From positions 1,612,001 to 1,676,000 of the forward strand of contig NZ_CP033078.1 of NCBI RefSeq assembly GCF_003716875.1: a DNA stretch of 64,000 nucleotides, in the 5' to 3' direction. Shown here in pieces: positions 37,200 through 47,500 of this stretch (within the stretch, counting starts at the first letter, position 1; each line of letters starts with the position of its first letter). The translations under genes were made by a program, and so were the position numbers. The DNA is from Vibrio zhugei. Its GTDB lineage: Bacteria > Pseudomonadota > Gammaproteobacteria > Enterobacterales > Vibrionaceae. Under the pieces are notes generated by a model. The model had not been told where the DNA came from. It made no database searches and was given only the letters and a program-made list of their open reading frames with translations.

Positions 37200-38882
37200 G
37201 TGAATATTGACGTAGTCTTTCTACTTAAACAAAATCCCATCCTACTTATTTTCGTCGCGTTGGCCATTGGGCTTGCTATTGGTAAAATCCGCATAGGCAG
37301 TCTGCAGCTCGGTAATTCTATCGGTGTGTTAGCTACGTCTTTGATCATGGGCCATCTCGGTTTTTCCTTTGATGCGGACGCTCTGACCATTGGCTTTATG
37401 CTATTCATATACTGTGTTGGTATTGAAGCGGGTCCTAACTTTTTTGGCATTTTCTTTCGCGACGGCAAACACTATTTAATACTGAGCTTAGTCGTCCTAG
37501 TCACCGCCACATGGATCACCTATTTTGGCAGTTATTATCTCGACCTCGACTACGGATTATCAGCAGGTATGATGGCTGGTGCCCTCACCTCGACCCCCGT
37601 GTTGGTTGGTGCTCAAGACGCCATCAACTCAGGGTTATCGCAAGTTCCACATAATAAAGACATCAGTTTGATACTCAACAGCGTTTCTGTTGGTTATGCC
37701 ATGGCCTACCTGATCGGTTTAATCAGCATGATTATGTTCGCGAAGCTGCTCCCGAAAATTCAAAAGCAGAATCTTTCCGATTCGGCTCAGCAAATTGCGA
37801 AAGAGCGAGGCTTAGGGGCAAACAGTCAACGCAAAGTCTATTTACCGATTATTCGTGCCTATCGCGTCGGTCCTGAATTGGTGAACTGGGTGGATGGCCG
37901 CAACTTGCGTGAGCTCGGAATCTATCGTCAAACGGGTTGCTATATCGAACGCATTCGTCGTAATGGCATTCTTGCCCATCCAGACGGTGATGCCATTTTA
38001 CAAGAAGGTGATGAAATCGCGTTAGTCGGCTACCCAGATAGCCACGCACGACTTGATCCCAGCTTTCGTAATGGCAAAGAAGTCTTTGATCGTAACTTGC
38101 TGGATTTAAGAATTTCTGAAGAAGAGATCGTGGTAAAAAGCGATGCCGTTGCAGGGAAACGGTTAACGGATCTTAATATGTCTGAATACGGGTGTTTCCT
38201 CAATCGCGTCGTCCGAGCACAAATCGAAATGCCAATGGACTCAGAGATTGTGTTAGCCAAAGGCGACGTATTACAAGTCAGCGGCGAAAAGTCCCGTGTG
38301 CAAGGTTTGGCAGATAAAATCGGTTTTATCTCCATTCACAGTCAAATGGCTGACCTCCTCGCATTTTGTAGCTTCTTTATCTTAGGCATCTTGCTTGGTT
38401 TAGTAACGATGACATTTGGCCAAGTATCCTTCAGTCTTGGCAATGCCGTCGGTCTGCTATTAGCGGGTATTACACTCGGCTTTTTACGAGCCAACCACCC
38501 GACGTTTGGCTACGTTCCGCAGGGGGCGCTTAATATGGTGAAGGACTTAGGCTTGATGTTTTTCATGGTGAGTATTGGTCTCAGCGCCGGGGCTCAGATG
38601 TTTGACCATTTGTCAGATATCGGTTTTAAAGTGATTGGCTTAGCCTTTTTGGTCAGTGTGGTTCCAGTATTTTTTGCCTATGTGGTCGGCGCTTATATAT
38701 TGAAAATGAACCGCGCGTTGCTGTTTGGCGCCATCATCGGTGCTCGTACATGCGCGCCTGCAATGGATATTGTTAACGACTACGCTAAATCAACGGTTCC
38801 TGCATTAGGCTATGCAGGCACGTATGCCATTGCCAATATTCTGATGACGCTAGCTGGTACAATTTTAATACTGCTAAATTAA
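37200..38882 (+). CDS. ybjL: YbjL, aspartate:alanine exchanger-family transporter with RCK_C domains
   Basis: 560-residue AAE-family membrane protein: two membrane halves (about 10-185 and 380-560) around a pair of TrkA_C/RCK_C domains (about 205-290 and 290-375; [24 protein letters not shown] and [20 protein letters not shown]). It lines up with E. coli YbjL almost everywhere, including TSTPVLVGA and [12 protein letters not shown]. The substrate of YbjL is unknown. GTG start at 37200 with only a weak ribosome site. Confidence 0.92.
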   Translation: MNIDVVFLLKQNPILLIFVALAIGLAIGKIRIGSLQLGNSIGVLATSLIMGHLGFSFDADALTIGFMLFIYCVGIEAGPNFFGIFFRDGKHYLILSLVVLVTATWITYFGSYYLDLDYGLSAGMMAGALTSTPVLVGAQDAINSGLSQVPHNKDISLILNSVSVGYAMAYLIGLISMIMFAKLLPKIQKQNLSDSAQQIAKERGLGANSQRKVYLPIIRAYRVGPELVNWVDGRNLRELGIYRQTGCYIERIRRNGILAHPDGDAILQEGDEIALVGYPDSHARLDPSFRNGKEVFDRNLLDLRISEEEIVVKSDAVAGKRLTDLNMSEYGCFLNRVVRAQIEMPMDSEIVLAKGDVLQVSGEKSRVQGLADKIGFISIHSQMADLLAFCSFFILGILLGLVTMTFGQVSFSLGNAVGLLLAGITLGFLRANHPTFGYVPQGALNMVKDLGLMFFMVSIGLSAGAQMFDHLSDIGFKVIGLAFLVSVVPVFFAYVVGAYILKMNRALLFGAIIGARTCAPAMDIVNDYAKSTVPALGYAGTYAIANILMTLAGTILILLN

Positions 38883-38906
38883 GAGTAGAGACCAATAATA
38901 ACCCAT

Positions 38907-38936
38907 AAAAAAGCGCTCCGAAGAGCGCTTTTTTTA
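38907..38936. terminator. Bidirectional terminator between ybjL and fabV
   Basis: Stem AAAAGCGCTC/GAGCGCTTTT with loop CGAA, A-run before and T-run after. Confidence 0.93.
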
Positions 38937-38975
38937 TCCATTCATGAAAGCTAAGCCAACTGAAAGTTCCATTGA

Positions 38976-40178
38976 TTAGATGTCTTGAACATCAAACTCA
39001 ACTTGTGGGTTAACATCAGCATCGTAATCAACGCCTTCAATACCAAAGCCAAACAGTTTCAAAAACTCTTGTTTGTAACTTACGTAATCCGTCAACTCTT
39101 TCAAGTTTTCTGTGGTGATTTGTGGCCATAGCGCCTGACAGTATGCTTGAATATCTTCACGCAATTCTAAGTCATCAAGACGCAGGCGGTTTTGATCGTC
39201 AACGTCTGGTGCAGAACCATCTTCTTTAAATAAACGCTCGTTAAACATGCGTAAAATCTGGTCCATACAGCCTTCGTGCACACCTTCTTCACGCATTTTT
39301 TTGAATACCATTGCGATATAAAGAGGCATAACTGGAATCGCGGAACTTGCTTGAGTAATCACTGATTTCAATACAGCCACGTTCGCTGTACCATTTTTCG
39401 CAGCTAACTTCTCGTTAAGCTCAGCAGCAGCACGATCCAAATCCATTTTTGCACGGCCAAGAGCACCATGCCAGTAGATAGGCCAAGTAAGCTCAGTACC
39501 GATGTAGCTGTAAGCAACGGTTTTACAACCATCAGCCAAAACGCCAGCTTCATCTAATGCATTGATCCACAATTCCCAATCTTGGCCACCCATCACGGTG
39601 ACAGTATCTTCAATTTCTTGTTCGGTTGCGGGTTCAACGCTGGCTTCAATAATCACATCACGGTTGGTATCGACCGCTGTTGACGTGTACGTTTCACCAA
39701 CCGGTTTCAAGCAAGAGCGTACCACTTCATCTGAGTCTGGAAGTTTACGTACTGGCGATGCCAAGGAATACACCACCATATCGATTTGACCCAAATCTTC
39801 TTTGATCAAATCAATGGTTTTTTGCTTCGCTTCATGCGAGAAAGCATCACCATTCAAGCTCTTCGAGTACAAGCCTTCTTCTTTTGCAAACTTATCAAAT
39901 GCTGCTGAGTTATAGTAACCCGCAGTACCTGGTTTTTTCTCTGTGCCTGGCTTTTCAAAAAAGACACCGATTGTCGCTGCACCGCCACCGAATGCCGCAG
40001 CAATTCGAGAAGACAAACCATAACCGCTTGATGAACCTACAACTAACACACGTTTAGGTGCGTTTTTGATAGGACCTTGGGCCTTGGTGTGTGCAATTTG
40101 TTGTTTTACATTTTCTTCACAACCCACTGGGTGCGTTGTCGTGCAGATAAATCCGCGAATCTTAGGTTTGATGATCAT
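38976..40178 (-). CDS. fabV: Enoyl-[acyl-carrier-protein] reductase FabV
   Basis: Reduces trans-2-enoyl-ACP with NADH, last step of the fatty-acid elongation cycle; FabV enzymes resist triclosan. 400 residues from ATG 40178 (AAGGAAG 8 bases upstream), as for V. cholerae FabV. N-terminal [16 protein letters not shown], nucleotide fold [20 protein letters not shown] and the Tyr-X8-Lys active site in [11 protein letters not shown] are present. TTG at 40184 is not the start. FabI, the triclosan-sensitive type, is not in the window. Confidence 0.97.
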   Translation of the reverse strand: MIIKPKIRGFICTTTHPVGCEENVKQQIAHTKAQGPIKNAPKRVLVVGSSSGYGLSSRIAAAFGGGAATIGVFFEKPGTEKKPGTAGYYNSAAFDKFAKEEGLYSKSLNGDAFSHEAKQKTIDLIKEDLGQIDMVVYSLASPVRKLPDSDEVVRSCLKPVGETYTSTAVDTNRDVIIEASVEPATEQEIEDTVTVMGGQDWELWINALDEAGVLADGCKTVAYSYIGTELTWPIYWHGALGRAKMDLDRAAAELNEKLAAKNGTANVAVLKSVITQASSAIPVMPLYIAMVFKKMREEGVHEGCMDQILRMFNERLFKEDGSAPDVDDQNRLRLDDLELREDIQAYCQALWPQITTENLKELTDYVSYKQEFLKLFGFGIEGVDYDADVNPQVEFDVQDI

Positions 40179-40296
40179 ATTCAACTTCCTTTCAAAATCA
40201 GCGTAAGGATAAAAGTTTCCTCGTCAGAGCGCACCTTATTTTTGTCAAAATGCGTTGAAATCCCAAGTGGTTGGATCACTAACGATGCAATCTTAA

Positions 40297-40334
40297 ACGA
40301 AAAAACAGCAAGGGCCTCTACTTGAAGCCCTTGC
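40297..40334 (-). terminator. Intrinsic terminator after fadE
   Basis: Stem GCAAGGGC (40308-40315)/GCCCTTGC (40327-40334); on the minus strand GTTTTTTCG follows. Confidence 0.85.
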
Positions 40335-40362
40335 GTACGCCAATATCATTTTTAATAACGTG

Positions 40363-42633
40363 TCAAAGTGTAGAGTGCCCACTCGCGTTGGTCAAAACTT
40401 CTTTAAAATCATAACTAAAATGATCCACTTGAATGGCTTTCACTCGTAACGCTTCGGCCTTTAACACTTCTTCGACCATCGACTCGGTCAATACTCCCGC
40501 GTCCTGTGCTTGTTTTAGCTTTTCCGCAAGAGGCAAAGAACGGTCAATCATACCAGAAGCTACCGCTTCTTGCAGATGCTGCTCATAAGGCGCTACCGCA
40601 ATCATGGCCTCAAAGGCACGATCCATCAAACCAATATTGTCCGAATCGTCTGAACCGACAAAGCATAAATGCGAAAAGCGATCACGTTGCTCACCCGGTT
40701 TCATCAGTAAACGGGCCACCGACAAAGTACTGCGGTCATTCGGTGGAGAAAAACCTTGCCCCAGTGGGAAGATCAAACGTTTTAGCACTTTTCCTAACCA
40801 AGGTTTTGGAAAGTTCACACAGGTTTCATCAAGCGCATGAGCCGCCTGATAAAAACAATGCTGTAATGCATAATCAACAAAGGGGCGATCTTGCGCTTTC
40901 TCTCCTTCATCATGAAAACGTTTCATAACGGCGCTCGCCATATATAAGTGCGCCAAAGCATCCCCAAGCCTAGCCGACAATAACTCCTTGCGCTTGAGTT
41001 GCCCACCCAGTGTCAACATAGCGACATCGGATAACAAAGCTAAGCCAGCACTTAAACGGGTAATGTGCTGATAAGGACGAGTAAAACTGACATTCTTCGG
41101 TACTTTAACGAAATGATTCCCCGTTAGGCCGTGAGCAAAACCGCGCAGAGCGTTTTTACTGGTATGCGCAATATGCTTAAATAACCAACGATCAAACGCT
41201 TTTTTCCCTTCTTGGGTATCAGGATTCGCTGCCGCCTCCATTTCTTTTAGAATATAAGGATGGCAGCGAATGGCGCCTTGTCCGAAAATCATTAAATTAC
41301 GTGTCAGGATATTGGCCCCTTCCACCGTGATGGCAATCGGCACACCGAGATAATGAGCACTGAAATAGTTCATCGGACCTCGTTGAATCGCACGGCCTGC
41401 ATGCACATCCATCGCATTTGTTAAGATCAGTCGTCCTAATTCGGTCATATGATATTTTGCTATCGCCGTTACCACGCCAGGGTTCTCACCCAAATCCAGA
41501 CCGGTCGTCGTCAACGTTCTGGTCGCTTCAAGAAGATAAGTCAGCCCACCAATACGCCCAAGCGATTCCGCGACCCCTTCAAAACGGCCAATTGATAAAC
41601 CAAACTGCTTACGAACATAAGAATAAGCACCCGTGGTTCTTAAGCTCAGATGTCCCAGAGCCGCGCCTAACGCGGGCAGAGAAATACCCCGTCCTGCCGA
41701 TAAGCATTCCACCAGCATTCGCCAGCCTTTACCGGCGTATTCCGTCCCTCCAATTAACCAATCCATCGGAATAAATACATCTTCCCCACGGGTCGGGCCA
41801 TTCATAAAGGCTAGCCCCATTGGATCATGGCGTTCGCCAGTCACCACGCCGGGATGATCAACCGGAATCAAAGCACAAGTAATGCCTAATGCCGTTTGCT
41901 CTCCCAGTAGATGGTCGGGATCATACAATTTAAACGCTAGACCCAGTACGGTCGCGACCGGCGCTAACGTAATATACCGTTTATTCCAATTCAGCCGGAT
42001 ACCAAGAACCTGCTCGCCCTCATGCTCCCCCATACAGACGATGCCATTATCGGGAATACTGCCCGCATCCGAGCCGGCTTCTGGTCCAGTTAATGCAAAG
42101 CAAGGGATTTCACGCCCATCGGCTAAACGTGGCAACCAGTGGTCTTGTTGCTCTTGCGTGCCGTAATGAGAAAGTAGCTCTCCTGGACCTAAGGAGTTAG
42201 GGACCATCACAGTGACTGCCGCGCTGATACTGCGCGTAGCAATTTTTGTCACTATGGTAGAATTAGCGTATGAAGAAAACCCCAACCCACCAAATTTCTG
42301 GTCAATGATGAGCGAGAAAAAGCGTTCTTTTCGAAGAAAATCCCAAACCTCTGGCGACAGATTGCGGTCATGATTCATCACACTGAAATCATCCACCATT
42401 GCCAGTAATTGATTCAGTTGATTATCAATGAATGATTGTTCTCGCTCACTCAATGTTGGTTTAGGGTAATCCAACAAGGTTTGATAAGCTGGCGCGCCAG
42501 AAAATAGTTCCCCTTCCCACCAGATACTTCCTGCTTCCATAGCTTGTGTTTCGGTTTCCGACAGCGGTGGTAACGCGCGTTTAAACCAATTTAATACCGA
42601 ATCACTGACCCATTTACGGCGTAGAGAGCCCAT
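40363..42633 (-). CDS. fadE: Acyl-CoA dehydrogenase FadE
   Basis: First oxidation of fatty-acid beta-oxidation (acyl-CoA to trans-2-enoyl-CoA), FAD-dependent. 756 residues: FFSLIIDQKFGGLGFSSYA, the FAD-binding CFALTGPEAGSDAGSIPD, LNWNKRYITLAPVATVLGLAFKL, VPNSLGPGELL and TVEGANILTRNLMIFGQGAIRCHP are hallmarks of FadE. GAAGGG lies upstream of the ATG. E. coli FadE has about 60 extra N-terminal residues with a membrane helix; this protein starts after that point, so it is not anchored in the same way. I saw no clear FadR site upstream. Confidence 0.93.
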   Translation of the reverse strand: MGSLRRKWVSDSVLNWFKRALPPLSETETQAMEAGSIWWEGELFSGAPAYQTLLDYPKPTLSEREQSFIDNQLNQLLAMVDDFSVMNHDRNLSPEVWDFLRKERFFSLIIDQKFGGLGFSSYANSTIVTKIATRSISAAVTVMVPNSLGPGELLSHYGTQEQQDHWLPRLADGREIPCFALTGPEAGSDAGSIPDNGIVCMGEHEGEQVLGIRLNWNKRYITLAPVATVLGLAFKLYDPDHLLGEQTALGITCALIPVDHPGVVTGERHDPMGLAFMNGPTRGEDVFIPMDWLIGGTEYAGKGWRMLVECLSAGRGISLPALGAALGHLSLRTTGAYSYVRKQFGLSIGRFEGVAESLGRIGGLTYLLEATRTLTTTGLDLGENPGVVTAIAKYHMTELGRLILTNAMDVHAGRAIQRGPMNYFSAHYLGVPIAITVEGANILTRNLMIFGQGAIRCHPYILKEMEAAANPDTQEGKKAFDRWLFKHIAHTSKNALRGFAHGLTGNHFVKVPKNVSFTRPYQHITRLSAGLALLSDVAMLTLGGQLKRKELLSARLGDALAHLYMASAVMKRFHDEGEKAQDRPFVDYALQHCFYQAAHALDETCVNFPKPWLGKVLKRLIFPLGQGFSPPNDRSTLSVARLLMKPGEQRDRFSHLCFVGSDDSDNIGLMDRAFEAMIAVAPYEQHLQEAVASGMIDRSLPLAEKLKQAQDAGVLTESMVEEVLKAEALRVKAIQVDHFSYDFKEVLTNASGHSTL

Positions 42634-43183
42634 ATCATGTCCCTTCTATTACGCGGTGTGTATAAACCGAACAGAGCTAGCATAACGACTCAGTACTCCG
42701 TTACTGTATCGCTCATGCGTGGCTGAACACTCTCAACGTTCGTTGTTTTCACCTAGCTAATGTAGACGATAAGAACAGCAATCCATGCGTTATTCACCTT
42801 AATTAAAACTATAGTCCACTTCCTTATGCTCACAATATAAGCCCACAAGAAATGGTCGTTTTTGAGACAACGGTAGGAGGAATGAGCAAGAAAACTCAAA
42901 AAACTTTTGAGGCAGTTGGAACTCTTCTGCGAAGAGGCAGTCATATCTAGTGTGATTCGAAATCATCAACAACATTTCATTGTATTGGTTTTTATCACGA
43001 ATTTACGTTTATTTTTCATATTTATCACTCCTACGTTTGTATATACCCAGTTCGCTTTGTTCTGGGTTTTTTTTGTCTAACGTTCATGATGACGCCAAAA
43101 TATGGTAGACAACATAGGGATAAATGATTCTTATAAAATGCTACACTGCGCCCTAGCGCCATTCACAATGTTTAAAGAACAAT
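42634..43183. other. 550-base intergenic region with an orphan terminator
   Basis: No credible protein gene. It is AT-rich over most of its length. A clear plus-strand terminator at 43045-43075 has no plus-strand gene before it, suggesting a small RNA or leader transcript starting in this gap. I could not place a convincing promoter. Confidence 0.55.
43045..43075 (+). terminator. Orphan intrinsic terminator (possible small-RNA 3' end)
   Basis: Stem ACCCAG/CTGGGT with an 11-base loop, followed by eight T residues. The nearest plus-strand gene, starting at 43184, is downstream; fadE, to the left, runs away on the minus strand. Confidence 0.8.
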
Positions 43184-44080
43184 ATGCAACTCGCCCATTC
43201 GCCTGTCACTTATCATCAATTTAATGGTATCTCCTTTGCCTTAAAGCGCGATGATCTGCTTCACCCGCAATTTTCAGGAAATAAGGCCCGCAAATTAATG
43301 ACGCTCTTGCACACACCGAGCGCAACATTTGATCGCCTCATCAGTTATGGCTCGGCTCAGGCGAATTCTTTATTTTCAATGGCCGCGCTTGCGCACTTAA
43401 AAGGTTGGTCATTGGATTACTATGTCGACCATATTCCGGCTTGGTTGCAGCAAAACCCTCTGGGTAATTACGCCAAAGCGCTGGAATTAGGGGCCAATAT
43501 TATTTCAACAAGAGCGTATTATGACACTTCTCTCACTGACCACTTAAGCACCCTATCGGTTCCCCAGAATGCCTGTTTCATTCCTGAGGGTGGGCGTTTT
43601 CCACAAGCCGAGGCAGGCATTAACACCCTTGCTGCCGAGCTCCTTGAATGGTTCCGCCATCAACCTCCCCAACACTGGGTGGTTGCCCTCCCATCGGGGA
43701 CAGGAACCTCGGCTCTCTATCTTCATAAAGCGCTTGCTCCTAAGAATATACAGGTTGTCACCTGTGCATGTGTCGGCGGCGCAGAATATTTGCAATCTCA
43801 ATGGCAGGAGCTCGGAGAGACTGATTATCCAACGATCCTAGGGTTAGATCAAAAGCATCATTTTGGTAAACTGTATCCACGAGATTGGAGTATTTGGCAA
43901 CAATTAGCCCAAGAAACAGAGATCGAGTTTGATTTACTTTATGACCCTTTTATGTGGCAACAATTGCTAGAATGGTGGCCAAAACACGCTAAAGAAGGCA
44001 TGAATCTATTGTATTTACACCAAGGTGGGCAATTAGGAAACACCACCATGATAAAACGCTATCAAAGAAAATACGCTTAA
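43184..44080 (+). CDS. PLP-dependent 1-aminocyclopropane-1-carboxylate deaminase / D-cysteine desulfhydrase-like protein
   Basis: 298-residue fold-type II PLP enzyme. FALKRDDLLHPQFSGNKARKL contains the PLP Lys in SGNKARKL, SYGSAQANSLFSMAALAHLKG is the active-site helix segment, and VALPSGTGTSALYLHKAL is the phosphate loop. Members act as D-cysteine desulfhydrases or ACC deaminases; many bacterial copies are D-cysteine desulfhydrases. Substrate cannot be read from this sequence, and the usual nucleophile and Tyr pairs of ACC deaminase are not evident. Single gene after the orphan terminator. Confidence 0.75.
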   Translation: MQLAHSPVTYHQFNGISFALKRDDLLHPQFSGNKARKLMTLLHTPSATFDRLISYGSAQANSLFSMAALAHLKGWSLDYYVDHIPAWLQQNPLGNYAKALELGANIISTRAYYDTSLTDHLSTLSVPQNACFIPEGGRFPQAEAGINTLAAELLEWFRHQPPQHWVVALPSGTGTSALYLHKALAPKNIQVVTCACVGGAEYLQSQWQELGETDYPTILGLDQKHHFGKLYPRDWSIWQQLAQETEIEFDLLYDPFMWQQLLEWWPKHAKEGMNLLYLHQGGQLGNTTMIKRYQRKYA

Positions 44081-44230
44081 AAACATGCTAATTAACAGTA
44101 AATTTTGCGCATTTTCTGCTTAAAAAACAATCAATCAACCCTTTAAGCAAAGAAATACCTCTTAGGGGTTAGAAGATTGTACAGACCTAGACTAGTATTT
44201 ATTTAGGCATTTAATACGACGTAGGCACTC

Positions 44231-45736
44231 ATGTTACTAACCAGTTCAACCAAAAGAGGACAAGCTTATCTATTCAGCGCAATTGCTCTTTTTTTGTGCT
44301 TAGATGTTTTTATGCTGTTTCTCAATTTCCAGATAACTCGTCAAGTCACCGAGCAAACAATCGTGGTCAATCTTGCGGGGCGTCAGCGTATGCTCTCACA
44401 GACCATGGCAAAGTATATTTTTGCGATTGACCCACAGCAGCTATCAAACAAGTCCGCTCAAGAGAACCTCATGGGCTACATTAGTGCCTACGACATGTTT
44501 ATCGATACCCTGCGAGCATTTGAAAATAGTGGATATGTTATTGATACCGAGAAAAAATTAATCGAAATTCAAAAAATTGATAGCCCGCAAGCCCAAACGA
44601 TCATCAAACAAACTCTCGATTCAGTGCAGTCTTTACATGCCATTAACTCCAGCGTCTTGCGTAACGGGTTAACGATCGGTCGATATGAAAAAATTCGCTC
44701 GATTATGGAAGCGGTTAACACGAAAGTTCTCGATAAAATGAATCAGTTAACCTCCATCGTTCAAAAAAGTGCCAACGCTCACACGCAAGATCTGCGCATC
44801 ATACAGCTGATGACTTTTTTACTGGCTTTGATTAACTTTGCGTTTATTCTCTACCGCTTCCGCCGTAATCGGTTAGAGTCAGAACAAACTATCCATGTAT
44901 TAAGCGACTTAATCCAATCGGCCAAAGCCGCACTGATTATTTTTGATAAGCAAGACCGCGTTATCATGTCGAATGAAGCAGCGCATGCTCTTTTTCATTA
45001 TGATGAAGCAACGATGCAGACATTGAAAAAATCACAAATTTTTAAGCTCGATAGCAGTGAACCCATGATCATTGACAGCAATGGACAGCAACAACCTGCC
45101 ATCATTCATCAGCGTGAACTCATTCGAGAAGACGCGAGCATTTCAATTGCAACCATCATTGAAAAAAGCCAATACATTGAACACGAACAAAACCTCTTTA
45201 CTTTAGCCAATCGCAACACGTTGACGGGTTTACTCAACCATAACGCACTCAATACAGCGTTGTACCATAAAACCCAACAAATTAAGTTTCTTGGAGGACG
45301 ATTTGCTTGTTTCTATATTAAGCTTCACAACTATAACGAGATCGTGAATGAACATGGCCAGACGATTGGCGACGATACGCTGAAAGAGCTGACCTATCGA
45401 CTGTGCAGCGTGAAGCGCGATAGTGACTTTATCTATCATATTAATGGTCACGAATTCGTCATCATCGCCGATCTCAGCAATCATGACGACTCTCTCGCCA
45501 CCATCACCAAAAAAATCGCGGGAACAAATTATCACTCGTTTAATATTAACAACTCCAATCAAGTGGATGTGTATCTCAATATTGGCTCGTCCGTATGCCC
45601 TGACGACAGTATCGAACCAGATACGCTGTTAAGTTTTGCGAAAAAGCGGATGACGGTAACGGCGGATCACGAGTCCAATCAACGGAATTCTCAAGTTATC
45701 GATATGTCGAAAGCTTCAAAAAATCGTCATCGCTAG
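44231..45736 (+). CDS. Membrane sensor with degenerate GGDEF domain
   Basis: 501 residues. Helices at about 12-34 and 190-208 flank a periplasmic four-helix region whose start, VVNLAGRQRMLSQTMAK, matches the type IV pili methyl-accepting (PilJ-type) sensor domain also found in nitrate sensors. A PAS-like segment (LIQSAKAALIIFDKQDRVIMSNEAA, about 226-310) precedes a GGDEF domain starting near 322 (TLANRNTLTGLLNHNAL). The signature is INGHEF (404-409) in place of GGDEF, and the first metal Asp region reads IKLHNYNEIVNEHG, so diguanylate cyclase activity is doubtful. There is no EAL domain. Confidence 0.85.
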   Translation: MLLTSSTKRGQAYLFSAIALFLCLDVFMLFLNFQITRQVTEQTIVVNLAGRQRMLSQTMAKYIFAIDPQQLSNKSAQENLMGYISAYDMFIDTLRAFENSGYVIDTEKKLIEIQKIDSPQAQTIIKQTLDSVQSLHAINSSVLRNGLTIGRYEKIRSIMEAVNTKVLDKMNQLTSIVQKSANAHTQDLRIIQLMTFLLALINFAFILYRFRRNRLESEQTIHVLSDLIQSAKAALIIFDKQDRVIMSNEAAHALFHYDEATMQTLKKSQIFKLDSSEPMIIDSNGQQQPAIIHQRELIREDASISIATIIEKSQYIEHEQNLFTLANRNTLTGLLNHNALNTALYHKTQQIKFLGGRFACFYIKLHNYNEIVNEHGQTIGDDTLKELTYRLCSVKRDSDFIYHINGHEFVIIADLSNHDDSLATITKKIAGTNYHSFNINNSNQVDVYLNIGSSVCPDDSIEPDTLLSFAKKRMTVTADHESNQRNSQVIDMSKASKNRHR

Positions 45737-46126
45737 CACATTATCCTTAGAGAGGATGCGATATAATGCGACACATTGCCGCACATATGACCGCAAAAAT
45801 AAATAAAATTCATTTTTTTGCATTTATAGCAAATATTGCAATATGGCATTTATCTGGTTTTTTATTCCATAAAAAATAAATTGATCCCGATCAAAAAATG
45901 TCGTCTCCCCAACTGCCCAAGCAATATCGTTTCTGAGTGTTACATTCCATTCCACCGATTACCATTCGCCTCTTTACGAATGCGTTACCATCGTTATTAT
46001 CATAGCTATATGCTGGTTTAATCCACTTTTAGTTGCGGATTAACCTAGGCCGTTCTAGGTCAGCCACGCAATAACGAAACAGCATAATCTACTATAAAAA
46101 TGAACGTAATTTGATGGAACAATTTT
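45737..46126. other. 390-base intergenic region before the MFS transporter
   Basis: AT-rich upstream half (about 45790-45900). A CCTAGGCCGTTCTAGG-type inverted repeat is near 46044-46059. No gene, terminator or clear promoter was identified. Confidence 0.3.
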
Positions 46127-47446
46127 ATGAACACAGAACCGGGAAAAGTATCAACCGAGCAGAATAAAAAACTAACAAAAAGTGATGCAAAAACACTTAG
46201 CCTATCCGCACTCGGTGGCGCACTGGAATTTTACGATTTTGTTATTTTTGTCTATTTTGCCAATGTCGTTGGAGGGTTATTTTTCCCCAGCGATATGCCT
46301 GAATGGATGCGCCAAGTACAAACGTACGGCATTTTTGCTGCCGGCTATTTAGCCCGTCCACTGGGCGGCATCATTATGGCCCACTTTGGTGACTTGTTAG
46401 GCCGTAAACGCATGTTTATGCTAAGTATTTTCCTTATGGCCGTCCCAACAATGGCAATTGGTTTAATGCCCACTTATGAGACCATTGGTCTCGCTGCGCC
46501 GTTATTATTGCTATTGTGCCGTGTTTTACAAGGTGCGGCGATTGGGGGTGAAGCACCGGGGGCTTGGGTATTTGTCACCGAACACGTCTCAAAGCATCGC
46601 ATCGGTATTGCATGTGGCACATTATCAGCGGGGTTAGTCGCAGGCATTTTAATCGGATCACTGGTCGCGACGGCCATCCACGCCACCTATACCGTCGAAC
46701 AAGTACATAATTACGCTTGGCGTATTCCCTTTTTATTAGGCGGAATCTTTGGGTTTATAACCATGTATCTTCGTCGTTGGTTGCATGAGACGCCAATTTT
46801 CAAAGCCATGCAGTCACAAAAAACACTGGCGGCGGATATGCCTATCAAAGCGGTACTAAAACACCACTTACCTTCCGTCTTTGTATCGATGGCGGTCACT
46901 TGGGTACTCACCGCGGCAATCGTCGTGACAATTTTAATGACCCCATCGTTATTACAAAACTTGATTCACTTAGATCCGACTAAGGCATTGGAGGCCAATA
47001 GCTTAGCTATTATCTTTATCTTAATTGGCTGCATTGTTTCTGGGTCACTGGCAGACCGCTTTGGTAATGGACCAATCATGGCCATTTTCAGCCTTGGATT
47101 AGCCGCAAGTTTTTGGGCGTTCTATAGCACCATGCTACACGACACCACATATCTCTTCCCAATGTATGCCGTCGTCGGGTTCTTTGTCGGGATTGTTGGA
47201 GTGGTTCCGGCCATTGCCGTCAAGAGCTTTCCAGCCGCGATTCGCTTTTCAGGATTGTCGTTTTCGTACAATGTCGCTTACGCCATCTTCGGTGGCATGA
47301 CCCCAATGCTCGTCAGTACCATGATCGTTAACGATCCAATGTCACCGGTTTATTACGTCGCAGCCGTGTCCGTTGTCGGAATCATTGCCAGTGTTGCCGT
47401 GATTTGTTTCCGGCCAAAACTGGATTTGACGGCAGGCATCGCGTAA
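46127..47446 (+). CDS. MFS transporter, metabolite:H+ symporter (MHS) family
   Basis: 439 residues, 12 membrane helices. LGGALEFYDFVIFVYFANVVG, YLARPLGGIIMAHFGDLLGRKRMF and CRVLQGAAIGGEAPGAWVFVTEH are MHS-family signatures (ProP, citrate and shikimate permease group). The first segment with a Tyr-Asp pair and the RxGR loop are intact. Substrate unknown; sugar acids, dicarboxylates or betaines are all possible. Single gene with a terminator-like hairpin after it. Confidence 0.85.
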   Translation: MNTEPGKVSTEQNKKLTKSDAKTLSLSALGGALEFYDFVIFVYFANVVGGLFFPSDMPEWMRQVQTYGIFAAGYLARPLGGIIMAHFGDLLGRKRMFMLSIFLMAVPTMAIGLMPTYETIGLAAPLLLLLCRVLQGAAIGGEAPGAWVFVTEHVSKHRIGIACGTLSAGLVAGILIGSLVATAIHATYTVEQVHNYAWRIPFLLGGIFGFITMYLRRWLHETPIFKAMQSQKTLAADMPIKAVLKHHLPSVFVSMAVTWVLTAAIVVTILMTPSLLQNLIHLDPTKALEANSLAIIFILIGCIVSGSLADRFGNGPIMAIFSLGLAASFWAFYSTMLHDTTYLFPMYAVVGFFVGIVGVVPAIAVKSFPAAIRFSGLSFSYNVAYAIFGGMTPMLVSTMIVNDPMSPVYYVAAVSVVGIIASVAVICFRPKLDLTAGIA

Positions 47447-47466
47447 ACAAATCCCCTCGCTCATCC

Positions 47467-47500
47467 ATCCTCCTCTCTCAAGAAGAGAGGAGGATTTCTT
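47467..47500 (+). terminator. Terminator-like hairpin after the MFS gene
   Basis: Perfect stem ATCCTCCTCTCT (47467-47478)/AGAGAGGAGGAT (47484-47495) with a 5-base loop, then TTCTT. Confidence 0.75.

Noticed and set aside
40506..42166. Several plus-strand open frames (up to 140 residues) antisense to fadE
   Set aside because: Shadow frames of fadE; low-complexity translations without ribosome sites.
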